In this document: piece after piece, positions 55,679 through 64,000 of the stretch | Layout: every line of letters begins with the position of its first letter | How positions within the stretch are numbered: the stretch's first letter is position 1 | Assembly (NCBI RefSeq): GCF_003853705.1 | Contig: NZ_QTQI01000007.1 | Span: 124,001 to 188,000, forward strand | DNA: 64,000 nt | DNA from: Burkholderia sp. Bp8992 | GTDB taxonomy: Bacteria; Pseudomonadota; Gammaproteobacteria; Burkholderiales; Burkholderiaceae | Reading direction: 5' to 3' | The notes under the pieces: model-generated | Told to the model about the DNA's origin: nothing | The model's database searches: none | The model's input: only the letters and a program-made list of their open reading frames with translations | Position numbers and translations under genes: made by a program

Positions 55679-57055
55679 ATGACCGAATCCGTTTCCTCGC
55701 CTCGCCCCCGCTCCCGTTCCATTCGTTCGTCGACCCGTTCCCGCCGGCGCTCGGCCGCTGCCGCGGGCAGCACGTCCGCGAGGGCGACGGCGCGGCCCGG
55801 CAATGCGCCGGCCGGCGATGCGCCGCGGGATGAACGGACGCTCGACCTGTTCGGCGATCCGGTGCTCGAGCCGGGCGAGCGTGCGCCGGTTGCGGCGCGC
55901 GACGAGGCCGTCGCGGAAGCCGACGCGGCGGCGGGTGCCGCGGACGGGCGCCAAGCCTCGCTGGACGGGTTCAGCGTGCCGGAGGGGGCGGCTGCGGCCT
56001 CGGCCGGGCACGCGGAAGCGGGATCGGAAGGTGCGGCGACGCCGGATGTCGTGGTGGCAGGCGAGGGTGTTGCGACGCCGGAAGGTGGTGCGACCGCGAA
56101 CGTCGACGGCGCATCTGCCGGTGGCGGCGCCACGAAGGCAGCCGATTTGCCTGCGGCCGATGGCGTGGCAACGAAGGCTGGCGTGCCTGCGGCCGACGCC
56201 GCCGTGAAGGTGGCGGCCACGCTGCAATCGGCTGATGTCGCTGCGGCGAATGCGGCCGAAGCGCCACCGGCGGATGCCGAAGTCGCGAAGCCGGCCGCCG
56301 AGGTGGCGGCCGTCAAATCCCGCGAAGGAAAATCGGCCGGCGATGCCGTGAAGGAGCGCCGCCCGTCGTCGGGCGGCAAACGCCGGGCGGCTGCCGGCGC
56401 CAGCGAAGCGGCGCCGATGCAATCCGCGCCGGCTGCGACGAGCGTCGCCGCGGTACCGGAAGCGGCTGAATCGACCGGCTCGCCGGACGTTGCCGCCGCG
56501 CCTGCCGCGCCACAGACGCCGGTACAGTCCGCCGAGCCGGCAATTGCCACGAACTCCGCGCCCCCCAGGGAAGCGACCGCGCAGCCTGACATTGCGCCGC
56601 CACTCGTTGCCCAGCCTGTGGCTTCCGCTGCGTCCTTCGTCACGAAGCCGTCGGCGGAACGCACGCAACCGGCCGCGCCGGTCTTCGACCCGGACACGCA
56701 CCTGCGCCCGCTGACCGACCGGTTCGCCGCGCTGCAGGCCGACGTGGACGGCCTGACGCACGCGGCCGATCGCGAGATGCGCCGCGTCAACCGCCTGCTG
56801 TTGGCGCTGGCTGTCGTCGTGCTGGCCACGCTCGTCGCGCTGGTGCTGCAAACGCGACAGATCGCGCACCTGAAACAGGACGTGGCCACGAAGCAGCAAC
56901 GGATCGATCGCCTCGCGGCCGATCTGTCGACGCAGCAGGCGACGCTGATGACGCTCGAGGAACACCACGAAGCGCTCCTGTCGCAAGTCGACCGGCTGCA
57001 GCGCACGGCGAACCGCGAGGCGGCCGTCGCGAAGCGTGCTCGTCGCACGCGTTAA
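55679..57055 (+). CDS. Low-complexity Ala-rich membrane-anchored protein (hypothetical)
   Basis: A 458-residue protein with three parts. A basic Ser/Arg-rich start (residues 1-40) is followed by about 300 residues of Ala/Pro/Val/Glu low-complexity sequence. The C-terminus has one membrane helix (LLLALAVVVLATLVALVLQ, about residues 372-390) and a coiled coil (KQQRIDRLAADLSTQQATLMTLEEHHEALLSQV). No signal peptide is seen, so the long disordered part is probably cytoplasmic. The opposite strand is also open but gives only basic shadow sequence. Function is unknown. Confidence 0.65.
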   Translation: MTESVSSPRPRSRSIRSSTRSRRRSAAAAGSTSARATARPGNAPAGDAPRDERTLDLFGDPVLEPGERAPVAARDEAVAEADAAAGAADGRQASLDGFSVPEGAAAASAGHAEAGSEGAATPDVVVAGEGVATPEGGATANVDGASAGGGATKAADLPAADGVATKAGVPAADAAVKVAATLQSADVAAANAAEAPPADAEVAKPAAEVAAVKSREGKSAGDAVKERRPSSGGKRRAAAGASEAAPMQSAPAATSVAAVPEAAESTGSPDVAAAPAAPQTPVQSAEPAIATNSAPPREATAQPDIAPPLVAQPVASAASFVTKPSAERTQPAAPVFDPDTHLRPLTDRFAALQADVDGLTHAADREMRRVNRLLLALAVVVLATLVALVLQTRQIAHLKQDVATKQQRIDRLAADLSTQQATLMTLEEHHEALLSQVDRLQRTANREAAVAKRARRTR

Positions 57056-57164
57056 TCGTTTCGACCCTATCCTGAAAGCCCGACGGAGCAAGGATCGCCG
57101 TTCCGCGGCGGCGATCGGCTGTCGCGCGCCTGCGGCAAACTGATGCGGCTCACTGGCAGAGTTC

Positions 57165-57206
57165 AGGGAAAACCCTTAGAATGGAGGTCATCTAAGGGAA
57201 AACCCT
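57165..57206. promoter_or_regulatory. Duplicated AGGGAAAACCCT element
   Basis: AGGGAAAACCCT occurs at 57165-57176 and again at 57195-57206, a 30-bp (about three-turn) spacing. Between the copies, CCCTTAGA and TCTAAGGG form an 8-bp inverted repeat. It ends 24 bases before the 51-aa gene. It is a likely operator. Confidence 0.6.
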
Positions 57207-57230
57207 AGTCACATCTGTCAGGAGTCTCAC

Positions 57231-57386
57231 ATGAGCTTCATCCTCGCCCTGCTGCAAAAGATCGACGACCTGTTCGTGTCGCCGCACCTGCCCCTCGACG
57301 CCGAATACTCGTACGCAGCGCGTCATGCCGAAGCCGAGCGCGTGCGCCGTGCGCATCTCGTGCCGATCGTCCTGTACCGTCGCTGA
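57231..57386 (+). CDS. Small hypothetical protein (51 aa)
   Basis: A 51-residue protein (MSFILALLQKIDDLFVSPHL at the start, ending in VPIVLYRR). It has an amphipathic or weakly hydrophobic N-terminus and a charged middle (EYSYAARHAEAERVRRAHL). CAGGAG lies 8 bases before the ATG. Its stop codon TGA is the first base triplet of an 8-bp microsatellite. The upstream duplicated dyads suggest tight regulation. Small Arg-rich proteins of this type occur widely in Burkholderia, with no known function that I can assign. Confidence 0.65.
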   Translation: MSFILALLQKIDDLFVSPHLPLDAEYSYAARHAEAERVRRAHLVPIVLYRR

Positions 57387-57447
57387 TTCGCTGATTCGCT
57401 GATTCGCTGATTCGTTGATTCGCTGATTCGCTGATTCGCTGATTCGG
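57384..57447. repeat. TGATTCGC octanucleotide microsatellite
   Basis: Eight consecutive 8-bp units (57384, then every 8 bases), identical except unit four (T for C) and unit eight (G for C). It starts exactly at the stop codon of the 51-aa gene. Because 8 is not a multiple of 3, TGA appears in all three plus-strand frames. Confidence 0.9.
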
Positions 57448-57553
57448 CGCGGCGCTCGCCGCACCCGCCTGCCCGCTTTCCACCGCCGCATTGCGCGCCG
57501 GTGCGACCGTCCCGCTACACTGGAAGTCCGATTCCCTCGACGGCGACCGGGCC

Positions 57554-58033
57554 ATGCTGCAGATGCGGCCGATGACGGCCGGCGAATTCCATGCGTACCG
57601 CACGCGAGCCATCGACGGCTATGCGCGCGATCTCGTTTCATCCGGACAAAACGCTGCCGAAGACGCCGCCGATCGTGCGCGCGCCTGTTTCGACACGCTG
57701 CTGCCGGACGGCCTGCTGACCGCCGGCCAGATCCTCGTGATGCTCATCGACGGCGCCAGCGGCGACGCGGTGGGCGACCTCTGGTACGCGATCGTGCCCG
57801 AAGGGCCGAACCGCACGCTGTTCATCTACGACCTCGACATCGTCCCGTCCCGGCGCCGCCAGGGCTGGGCCACGCGCACGCTCGATGCGCTCGACGCCGA
57901 GGCGCGCCGGTACGGCGTCACCGAGATCGGCCTGTCGGTGTTCAATCACAACACGGCGGCCCGCGCGCTGTATCGCGCGTGCGGCTTCGCACCGATCACG
58001 ACGACGTTGATCAAGCCGGTCGTTTCGGACTGA
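57554..58033 (+). CDS. GNAT family N-acetyltransferase
   Basis: A 159-residue GNAT protein: MRPMTAGEFHAYRTRAIDGYARDL opens it, then IYDLDIVPSRRRQGWATRTLDALDAEA, the acetyl-CoA-binding QxxGxA-type loop, and NHNTAARALYRACGF. The substrate is unknown. The ATG at 57554 is chosen because it begins the conserved fold; the frame extends upstream. It converges with copA, with a hairpin between. Confidence 0.85.
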   Translation: MLQMRPMTAGEFHAYRTRAIDGYARDLVSSGQNAAEDAADRARACFDTLLPDGLLTAGQILVMLIDGASGDAVGDLWYAIVPEGPNRTLFIYDLDIVPSRRRQGWATRTLDALDAEARRYGVTEIGLSVFNHNTAARALYRACGFAPITTTLIKPVVSD

Positions 58034-58129
58034 ATTCACCGGCGCGGTACGCGCTACCGATCCGGCGTGCCCCAACCGGCCGACGTCGACAATCCTCCCG
58101 AACCTTACTGCTGGCTGCTGGCCGATGGC

Positions 58130-58165
58130 CGATGGCCGAACGGCCACTCTGCCGTCCGGCCATCG
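58130..58165. terminator. Hairpin between GNAT and copA
   Basis: A 15-bp stem with a single mismatch and a 6-base loop (CACTCT), between convergent genes. A likely bidirectional terminator, although the U tract is short. Confidence 0.55.
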
Positions 58166-58172
58166 CCGCGCA

Positions 58173-61100
58173 TCAGCGTGCGCGGCCTTTCCATCTCCGC
58201 AGCAGCAACGCGTTGGTCACGACGCTGACGCTGGAAAACGCCATCGCCGCGCCCGCGATCACCGGGTTCAGCAAGCCGAATGCCGCGAGCGGCACGCCGA
58301 CCAGGTTGTAGACGAACGCCCAGAACAGATTCTGCTGGATCTTCCGGTACGTGCGCTTGGAGATGTCGATCGCGTCGGCGACGAGCGCCGGGTCGCCGCG
58401 CATCAGCGTGATGCCGGCCGTGTGCATCGCGACGTCCGTGCCGGTCGCCATCGCGATGCCGACATCGGCCGCGGCGAGCGCGGGCGCATCGTTGATCCCG
58501 TCGCCGACCATCGCGACGACCCCGCCGTGCGTGCGCTTCAGCTCGGCGACGACGCGCGCCTTGTCGTCGGGCAGCACTTGCGCATGCACTTCGCCGATGC
58601 CGAGCGACGCCGCGACGGCCGCCGCGCTGCCGCGGTTGTCGCCGGTCACGAGCGCGCTGACGACGCCGCGCGCCGACAGCGCCGCGATCGCGTCGCGGGC
58701 GCCCGGCTTCACGGTGTCGCCGAACGCGATCAGCGCGAGCAACGCGCGCGGCGCATCGGCACGCATCAGCCACGAGATCGTGTTGCCGGCGCGTTCGAGT
58801 TCGGCTGCGCGGGCGTCGAGCTCGGGCGGCACCGCGAGGCCGAGCTCGTCGCGCCAGCGCGTGCTGCCGAGCGCGAGCAGGTGCCCGCCGACGCGCGCTT
58901 CCACGCCGCGTCCGGCCACCGCGCGCGCGTCGACTGCGACGGCCGGCAGTGTGGTGTCGCCGCGCGCGGCCACGTCCGCATCGTGTGCCGCGACCACGGC
59001 CCGCGCGAGCGGATGGTCGCTCTGGCGCTGCACGGCCGCCGCGAGCGCGAGCGCTTCGTCGCGCGGCAGGCCGACGGCTTCGAAGGCCGTCACCGACGGC
59101 TTGCCTTCGGTCAGCGTGCCGGTCTTGTCGAATGCGATCACGGTCGTGCGCTGCGCGAGTTCGAGCGCTTGCGCGTCCTTGATCAGCACGCCGTGCCGCG
59201 CCGCGACGCCGGTGCCTGCCATGATCGCGGCGGGCGTCGCGAGGCCGAGTGCGCACGGGCAGGCGATCACGAGCACCGCGACCGCGTTGAGGATCGCGGT
59301 TTCCGTCCCGGCGCCGGCAATCAGCCAGCCGGCCAGCGTCAGCACCGCGATGCCGAGGATCGCCGGCACGAACACTTCGCTGACGCGATCGACGAGCCGC
59401 TGGATCGGCGCCTTCTCGGCCTGCGCGGATTCGACGAGGCGGATGATGCGTGCGAGCGTCGTTTCCGCGCCGATCGCGGTGGTTTCGACGACGAGCGCGC
59501 CTTCGCCGTTGATCGAGCCGGCCGTGACGAGGTCGCCGTCGTCTTTCGGCACGGGCAGGCTTTCACCGGTGATCAGCGATTCGTCGATGTGCGAGCGGCC
59601 CGACACGATCCGGCCGTCGACGGGCACGCGTTCGCCCGGCCGGATGCTGACCTGCGTGCCGACGCGCACCTGCGCCAGCGGTACGTCGCGTTCGACGCCG
59701 TGCTCGATGACGCGTGCGCGGTCCGGGCGCAGCGCGTTCAGCGCACGGATGGCCTCGGTGGTCTGGCGCTTCGCGCGCGATTCGAGCCATTTGCCGAAGC
59801 GCACGAGCGTGACGATCACGGCCGACGCCTCGAAATACAGGTGGCCGTGATGCGCGGGGTCGCGCAGCAGCATCCACAGGCTCAAGCCATACGCGGCCGA
59901 CGTGCCGAGCGCGACGAGCAGGTCCATGTTGCCGGTGCGTGCCTTCACCGCATGCCAGGCTGCGCGGTAGAAGCGTGCGCCGAAACCGAACTGGACGATC
60001 GACGCGAGCACCAGCTGGAGCCAGCCCGGCAGCATCAGGTCGATGCCGAACGGCGCGACCAGCATCGGTGCGACGAGCGGCGCGCTCAATACCGCCGACC
60101 AGATCACGAGGTTGCGTTCGCGAACGGCCTCGCGACGCTTGCGGGCGTCGGGGTCCGGTGCGGCGCTGGCCGGCTGCGCGTCGGTGCCGGTCGTGGCGCC
60201 GGCTGACGGCGCGGCGGCGAGTGATGCACGGTAGCCGGCTGTGGTGACCGCCGCGATCAGCGTGGCGGCATCGAGTGCGCCGGCGCCGTGCACCGACGCG
60301 CGCTCGGTCGCGAGGTTCACGGATGCACGCGCGACGCCCGGCACGGCGGCCAGCGCTTTTTCGACGCGGCCGGCGCAGGACGCGCAGGTCATGCCGCCGA
60401 TGTCGAGTTCGAGGTCGGTGGAGGCGGGCGAGGCTGCGGGCGGCGTGGCGACGGCGACCGGTGTCGCGCCGTAGCCGGCCTGTTTCACCGCTTCGGCGAG
60501 CCGTGCGGCGGATACGTCGGCCGACGCGTCGACGGTGGCGCGTTCGGTCGCGAGGTTGACCGACGCGTGTGTGACGCCCGGTACCTTCGCCAATGCCTTC
60601 TCGACGCGCGACACGCACGATGCGCAGGTCATCCCGTCGATATCGAGTTCGATGCTGGCGGGTGCGGCGGGTGCGGCGGGTGCGGCGGGCGTGGCAGGTG
60701 TAGCGGGGACGGCGGTCGGAAGCGTGAGATCGGCCGCCGTCGGCGTCGCGTCATAGCCGGCCTGCTTTACGGCATTCGCCAGTTGCAACGCGGAAACGCC
60801 AGCCGATACGTCGACGGTGGCGCGTTCGGTCGCGAGGTTGACCGACGTGCGCGTGACGCCCGGCACCTTCGCCAGCGCCTTTTCGACGCGCGACACGCAC
60901 GATGCGCAGGTCATGCCCTCGATATCGAGTTCGATCGTGGCAGCGGTGGGGGGAGGTTCAATCGCTGCCGACGGTGTTTCGTCGCGCTGCGCAGGTGCCG
61001 CAGGCGCGGTCGCAACGGCTTCGACCGCCGCTTCACGCACGGCCGCGCCGTAGCCGGCCGCACGGATTGCATCGACGAGCCGGCCGGCTTCGACCGTGTC

Positions 61101-61268
61101 CTGCGCGGTGACCGTCGCCGCCTGCGTGTCGAGATCGACCGCCGCATCGACGACGCCCGGCACGGCGGCCAGCGCGCGCTGCACGCGGCCCGTGCAGCCG
61201 CCGCAGTGCATGCCGTCGACGCTCAGTTCGATCGTTTGCAGCGCTGCGGAGGCAAGTGGTTCAGTCAT
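58173..61268 (-). CDS. copA: Copper-exporting P1B-type ATPase CopA with four HMA domains
   Basis: A 1031-residue P-type ATPase. Four N-terminal heavy-metal-binding domains have cysteine pairs at 22/25 (GMHCGGC), 121/124, 215/218 and 295/298 (GMTCASC), joined by Ala/Pro linkers. Domains two and three are near-copies. The membrane CPC motif (VIACPCALG), the phosphorylation site DKTGTLT, SDHPLA and [12 protein letters not shown] follow. It pumps Cu(I) out of the cytoplasm. Two HMA domains is the commoner number; four is unusual. The upstream promoter looks CueR-type. Confidence 0.95.
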   Translation of the reverse strand: MTEPLASAALQTIELSVDGMHCGGCTGRVQRALAAVPGVVDAAVDLDTQAATVTAQDTVEAGRLVDAIRAAGYGAAVREAAVEAVATAPAAPAQRDETPSAAIEPPPTAATIELDIEGMTCASCVSRVEKALAKVPGVTRTSVNLATERATVDVSAGVSALQLANAVKQAGYDATPTAADLTLPTAVPATPATPAAPAAPAAPASIELDIDGMTCASCVSRVEKALAKVPGVTHASVNLATERATVDASADVSAARLAEAVKQAGYGATPVAVATPPAASPASTDLELDIGGMTCASCAGRVEKALAAVPGVARASVNLATERASVHGAGALDAATLIAAVTTAGYRASLAAAPSAGATTGTDAQPASAAPDPDARKRREAVRERNLVIWSAVLSAPLVAPMLVAPFGIDLMLPGWLQLVLASIVQFGFGARFYRAAWHAVKARTGNMDLLVALGTSAAYGLSLWMLLRDPAHHGHLYFEASAVIVTLVRFGKWLESRAKRQTTEAIRALNALRPDRARVIEHGVERDVPLAQVRVGTQVSIRPGERVPVDGRIVSGRSHIDESLITGESLPVPKDDGDLVTAGSINGEGALVVETTAIGAETTLARIIRLVESAQAEKAPIQRLVDRVSEVFVPAILGIAVLTLAGWLIAGAGTETAILNAVAVLVIACPCALGLATPAAIMAGTGVAARHGVLIKDAQALELAQRTTVIAFDKTGTLTEGKPSVTAFEAVGLPRDEALALAAAVQRQSDHPLARAVVAAHDADVAARGDTTLPAVAVDARAVAGRGVEARVGGHLLALGSTRWRDELGLAVPPELDARAAELERAGNTISWLMRADAPRALLALIAFGDTVKPGARDAIAALSARGVVSALVTGDNRGSAAAVAASLGIGEVHAQVLPDDKARVVAELKRTHGGVVAMVGDGINDAPALAAADVGIAMATGTDVAMHTAGITLMRGDPALVADAIDISKRTYRKIQQNLFWAFVYNLVGVPLAAFGLLNPVIAGAAMAFSSVSVVTNALLLRRWKGRAR

Positions 61269-61310
61269 GTCGGATTCCCCAAAAGCGCGGTTCGAGCCGC
61301 GAATGGTTCC

Positions 61311-61341
61311 AGTATCAACATTCCCATGATGGCAAGGTCAA
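61311..61341 (-). promoter_or_regulatory. CueR/MerR-type promoter of copA
   Basis: On the minus strand TTGACC and GATACT are separated by 19 bases, the long spacer used by MerR-family activators. The spacer holds an imperfect dyad ACCTTGCC...GGGAATGT resembling the CueR box. The expected start is about 36 bases before the ATG. No cueR gene is in the window. Confidence 0.7.
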
Positions 61342-61392
61342 GCGTCGGCGACGATGCGACGCATGTCGATGTACACAGCGTGTCACAACGTG

Positions 61393-61436
61393 AAAAAAAC
61401 GATCGCCCGGCTTCCAGACGGACAGCCGGGCGGTCG
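61393..61436 (-). terminator. Intrinsic terminator of hicAB
   Basis: Minus-strand stem CGACCGCCCGGCT/AGCCGGGCGATCG with one G-U pair, an 11-base loop, then TTTTTTT. It lies about 20 bases after the hicB stop. Confidence 0.88.
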
Positions 61437-61458
61437 TGCGTTGCGCTTGATTACGTGG

Positions 61459-61782
61459 TCAGGCGCAGAGCTTGGCGCTCGCGAGGCGATTCAGGCTGAC
61501 GCCTTGCTCGGCGGCCTGGATGACCAGCGCACGGTGCGCCTGTGGCGGGATGCGAACCTTGAATTCGCCGCTGTAGGTGCGGTCGGCGATCGGATCGGGC
61601 ACCTTCTCGCCGTTCGTGGTCATGTCGCGCACGACATCGGCGACGAGCCGGCGAATGCCCGTCAGCGCGCCTTCCGGCGTGGCGTCGAGCCACGAAAGAG
61701 ACGGAAACTCCGCACAGAGGCCGACGTGCTCCCCGTCCTCCGGGGACCACGTTACGCGGTACGTAAAGTGGTCTTGGGTCAT
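61459..61782 (-). CDS. hicB: HicB-type antitoxin
   Basis: A 107-residue antitoxin: a partly degraded RNase-H-like HicB fold (FTYRVTWSPEDGEHVGLCAEFPSLSWLDATPEGALTGI) and a C-terminal ribbon-helix-helix DNA-binding end (FKVRIPPQAHRALVIQAAEQGVSLNRLASAKL). It neutralises HicA and represses the operon. It overlaps hicA by four bases (ATGA), in the usual hicA-hicB order. A good intrinsic terminator follows. Confidence 0.9.
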   Translation of the reverse strand: MTQDHFTYRVTWSPEDGEHVGLCAEFPSLSWLDATPEGALTGIRRLVADVVRDMTTNGEKVPDPIADRTYSGEFKVRIPPQAHRALVIQAAEQGVSLNRLASAKLCA

Positions 61783-62030
61783 GATTTCTGTTCCTTCGGT
61801 CGATCGAGCGCGTCGAGAACCTGTCGCACCGGGTACGCCTTCGCTTTCCCGCGATCATGCTGGATATTCACTCGAGGATCGCCTTGCCACGGTGTCTTGA
61901 AAATAGCGTGGCTGGAACCCGATTGGCGGGCCGCTCCGAAGTGTGCCTCGCAGACCTTGAACAGGTCGTTGAAACGCACATTCGCGGGCTCGCGCCCCAT
62001 TTGATCGTGGATCTTCCATTCGCTTGCCAT
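61779..62030 (-). CDS. hicA: HicA-type toxin
   Basis: An 83-residue protein. The double-stranded-RNA-binding-like HicA core is FKVCEAHFGAARQSGSSHAIFKTPWQGDPRVNIQ, with the catalytic histidine in GSSH, then AKAYPVRQVLDAL. It would cleave mRNA. The N-terminal 20 residues are longer than in minimal HicA. The ATG at 62030 is chosen, two bases from the operator palindrome; an ATG at 62057 lies inside that palindrome. Neither has a clear ribosome binding site. Confidence 0.82.
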   Translation of the reverse strand: MASEWKIHDQMGREPANVRFNDLFKVCEAHFGAARQSGSSHAIFKTPWQGDPRVNIQHDRGKAKAYPVRQVLDALDRPKEQKS

Positions 62031-62032
62031 AG

Positions 62033-62060
62033 CAAATGGTGTCAATAATGACACCATTTG
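62033..62060. promoter_or_regulatory. 28-bp palindromic operator of hicAB
   Basis: CAAATGGTGTCA (62033-62044) and TGACACCATTTG (62049-62060) are perfect 12-bp inverted arms around four bases. It abuts the hicA start codon, and so could block both transcription and translation initiation. Confidence 0.88.
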
Positions 62061-62299
62061 TCAGCGCTGGTCACGAACCCTCTGTCACCGCCGTTCCCGC
62101 CGGCAACCGAACTAGCGCCCGCCCTGTTATTCGGCATATTGGGGGATGCCCTTAGGCGCTATGATACCGGCCTGACATCAGCGCCCACCGTTGCGAACCG
62201 TAGCGAGACGGTATCCGGGCAGGCTGGGGTGCCTTGCATTCGCCGTTCGCGAGACGAACAAGGCGTTGACTGAAAAGAACGATATTCGGCCAGTAATCG

Positions 62300-63736
62300 A
62301 TGATTGAAAACCTGCAGGAATCAGTTTCTCTGCGGCGCGCGTGCGCGTCGCTGGCCTTGGCGGCATTGCTCGCCGGGTGTGCGTCGCAACCGGACGCGAT
62401 CCAGCGGAAAACCGGCTGGATGCGCGCGGAAGTCGCCGACTCCTATGTCTATGCGTATCCGCTCGTGCTGATGGACGTCGCGAAGGAAGCGGCGACGGGC
62501 GGCGACGGCGCGCAACCGGGGCAGGCGCCGCTCAACACGCTGCGCCACGCGCAGGCGCTGCCGCCCGTCGGTGCGGTCAATCCGCCGCTGCCGGGCGTCG
62601 ATACCCTCGACTCGACCGGCTGGCTCGACGTCGCCGCCGAACCCGTGATCGTCACGCTGCCCGACACGCGCGGCCGCTACTGGGACGCGCGCGCGCTCGA
62701 CATGTGGACGAACGTGCTGTGGTCGTCGTCGACCATCGCAGTACGCACGGCACGCGGCGGCGCGCGATCGCAAACGATTGCGTTTGCCGCGAAGGGCTGG
62801 CAGGGCACGCTGCCGAAGGGCGCGCTGCGGGTCGACGTGCCGTCCGCCAACGCGTGGCTCGAAGTGCGGCTGCAGACGAGCGGGGGGCGCGACCTCACGG
62901 ACGTGAAGAAACTGCAGCGCGCGATTCGCGTGGTGCCGCTGTCTGTATACACAGGCGCGGCGCGCGGCGCGTCGGTCGCGGTTCATGCGGGCAGCGCGCC
63001 TTCCGAAGCGGCGGGCGGCGGCACGCCGGCCGAGCAGGTGGCCGCGCTCGACCCGAAGGCGTTCTTCACGCGCTTCGCGCAGGCGCTGCAGGACAACCCG
63101 GCGTCGGCCGACGATGCGCACGCGCAGGAACTGCTCGGCGACATCGGCGTGACGGCCGGCTATCCGGTGCTGTGGACCGGCGACCGCCTCACGGCGGCGA
63201 CGGCCGGCGTCGCCGAGGCGCGTGCGCGGCTCGCGACGCCGCCGTCGAACCTGCTGAACGCGAACGGCTGGAACTGGATCGGCGACACGGCCGGCAAGTA
63301 CGGCCAGGACTACACGCTGCGCGCGTACGCGGCCTACTCGCAGTTCGGCACCGCGACGCGCGACGACGAGACGCTCGCGGTCGTCCGCGTCGACAGCGAC
63401 GGCCATCCGCTGAACGGTGCGAACCGCTACGTGCTGCATTTCGCGCCGGGCGCGCTGCCGCCGGCCCGCGCGTTCTGGACGCTCACGCCGTACACGACGA
63501 ACGGCGCGCTGCCCGACGTCGGGTCGGCGCGTCGCTCGCTCGGCGATCGCGACCGGCTGCGCCGCAACCGCGACGGTTCGATCGACATCGTCGTGTCGGC
63601 GTCGCCGGGTGGTGCGCACGCAGGCAACTGGCTGCCGGCGCCGCGCACCGATTTCGCGCTCGCGTTGCGCCTGTATGCACCGAAGCCGCAGGCGAGCGAC
63701 GGGTCGTGGATGCCGCCCGTCGTCGTCCGGAAATGA
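62300..63736 (+). CDS. DUF1254/DUF1214 lipoprotein
   Basis: A 478-residue lipoprotein. A signal peptide with lipobox LLAGC lies at about 24-28. The DUF1254 part (SYVYAYPLVLMDV to SSSTIAVRT, residues about 45-160) is followed by the DUF1214 part (about 350-460; RAFWTLTPYTTNGALPDVGSARRSLGDRD). The function of this family is unknown. It is a single gene after hicAB on the other strand. GCAGGAATC precedes residues in the chosen frame; the ATG at 62300 is the furthest reasonable start. Confidence 0.82.
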   Translation: MIENLQESVSLRRACASLALAALLAGCASQPDAIQRKTGWMRAEVADSYVYAYPLVLMDVAKEAATGGDGAQPGQAPLNTLRHAQALPPVGAVNPPLPGVDTLDSTGWLDVAAEPVIVTLPDTRGRYWDARALDMWTNVLWSSSTIAVRTARGGARSQTIAFAAKGWQGTLPKGALRVDVPSANAWLEVRLQTSGGRDLTDVKKLQRAIRVVPLSVYTGAARGASVAVHAGSAPSEAAGGGTPAEQVAALDPKAFFTRFAQALQDNPASADDAHAQELLGDIGVTAGYPVLWTGDRLTAATAGVAEARARLATPPSNLLNANGWNWIGDTAGKYGQDYTLRAYAAYSQFGTATRDDETLAVVRVDSDGHPLNGANRYVLHFAPGALPPARAFWTLTPYTTNGALPDVGSARRSLGDRDRLRRNRDGSIDIVVSASPGGAHAGNWLPAPRTDFALALRLYAPKPQASDGSWMPPVVVRK

Positions 63737-63884
63737 ACGGATGACCGGCGCCACTGTCCGACCGGCGGGCGCGACGGCGCCCGAACCCCGTACCGTCACC
63801 TCCTGAGCCTATACTTTCGGGATAGCGTGCGCGGCCGCCCGGTTGTCCGGCGCGGCCCGGCATCCATTCCCGAGGCATTCAAGC

Positions 63885-64000
63885 ATGGCAAGCGCAGACA
63901 AAGAAACCATATCCTCGACCCTCCATGCCCTCGGTGGCGTTGCACGTTCACGTCGGACCCGGCGTATCGGTATCGGCGTGCTGATCTTCCTCGTATTGTT
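63885..64000 (+). CDS. Start of a membrane protein (truncated by window end)
   Basis: The frame opens MASADKETISSTLHALGGVA, then RSRRTRRIGIGVLIFLVL, giving a basic stretch followed by a hydrophobic segment running off the window. This is a type II membrane anchor or uncleaved signal. The pattern resembles large DUF748/AsmA-like inner-membrane proteins of Burkholderia, but 38 residues are too few to be sure. GAGG lies 9 bases before the ATG. Confidence 0.5.
   Translation, partial: MASADKETISSTLHALGGVARSRRTRRIGIGVLIFLVL

Noticed and set aside
55543-57048. Minus-strand frame opposite the low-complexity membrane protein
   Set aside because: It has no membrane helix or coiled coil and shows typical shadow composition, whereas the plus frame has both at its C-terminus.

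Overview
The window is high-GC (roughly two-thirds G+C by eye) with strong third-position G/C bias. Its gene content points to Burkholderia, most likely the Burkholderia cepacia complex: PrpR-PrpB-PrpC-AcnD-PrpF methylcitrate genes, HpnA, a DUF4148 protein, H-NS-type proteins with a TWSGRGRAPTWL tail, and OmpC-like porins. This placement is inference, since no rRNA or tRNA gene is present. Most genes look chromosomal and metabolic. No insertion sequence, integrase or CRISPR array was seen.

Layout. 0-5 kb: an alanine-rich coiled-coil protein built from 42-bp repeats (cut by the window edge), hpnA, acylphosphatase, a RarD-type exporter, an OpgC-like membrane protein, and a tiny gene whose ribosome binding site is buried in a three-way-junction inverted repeat. 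5-15 kb: peptide nutrition, with a POT-family di/tripeptide permease, an XRE-cupin regulator, a leader region with a strong hairpin and a possible 19-codon leader peptide, then oppA-B-C-D-F and an OprD-type porin. 15-20 kb: a DedA-rhodanese fusion, a phospholipase C remnant, a YhhY-type acetyltransferase, a thioredoxin-fold protein and a DUF4148 protein. 20-23.5 kb: a GntP permease facing a sigma-54 activator, with a -24/-12 promoter and three copies of a GTCTC-N6-GAGAC dyad between them.

24-29 kb holds the least explained structure. Two H-NS-related genes each have, 3' of the gene and in the same relative orientation, copies of the bipartite motif CTCCCG-N6-CTCAC. Downstream of the second gene there are twelve units at an exact 23-bp period with otherwise divergent spacers. 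Between the two genes sits a large acetyltransferase with CoA-binding and GNAT domains.

29-41 kb: an IclR regulator beside an FAH-family hydrolase; a VOC protein with a truncated tandem duplicate; a CGNR regulator; then prpR divergent from prpBC-acnD-prpF, which oxidise propionyl-CoA to pyruvate and succinate by the methylcitrate cycle behind a sigma-54 promoter. 41-51 kb: a seven-gene leftward cluster (two enoyl-CoA hydratases, class III CoA-transferase, porin, MFS transporter, acyl-CoA dehydrogenase, HSL-type esterase) divergent from an IclR regulator with a perfect 16-bp palindrome between them, and a second CoA-transferase beyond. The substrate is unknown. 51-64 kb: a RelBE-type toxin-antitoxin pair, a PaaI thioesterase, a FliA-promoted chemoreceptor, a sugar epimerase-like protein, an MgtC protein, a low-complexity membrane protein, a 51-aa protein whose stop codon begins an 8-bp microsatellite, a GNAT, a four-HMA CopA with a CueR-type promoter, a HicAB pair with a 28-bp palindromic operator, a DUF1254/DUF1214 lipoprotein, and the start of a membrane protein cut by the window end.

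Nearly every long gene has open antisense frames because of the base composition. Those were discarded in favour of frames with recognisable domains, Shine-Dalgarno sites and coherent operon spacing.
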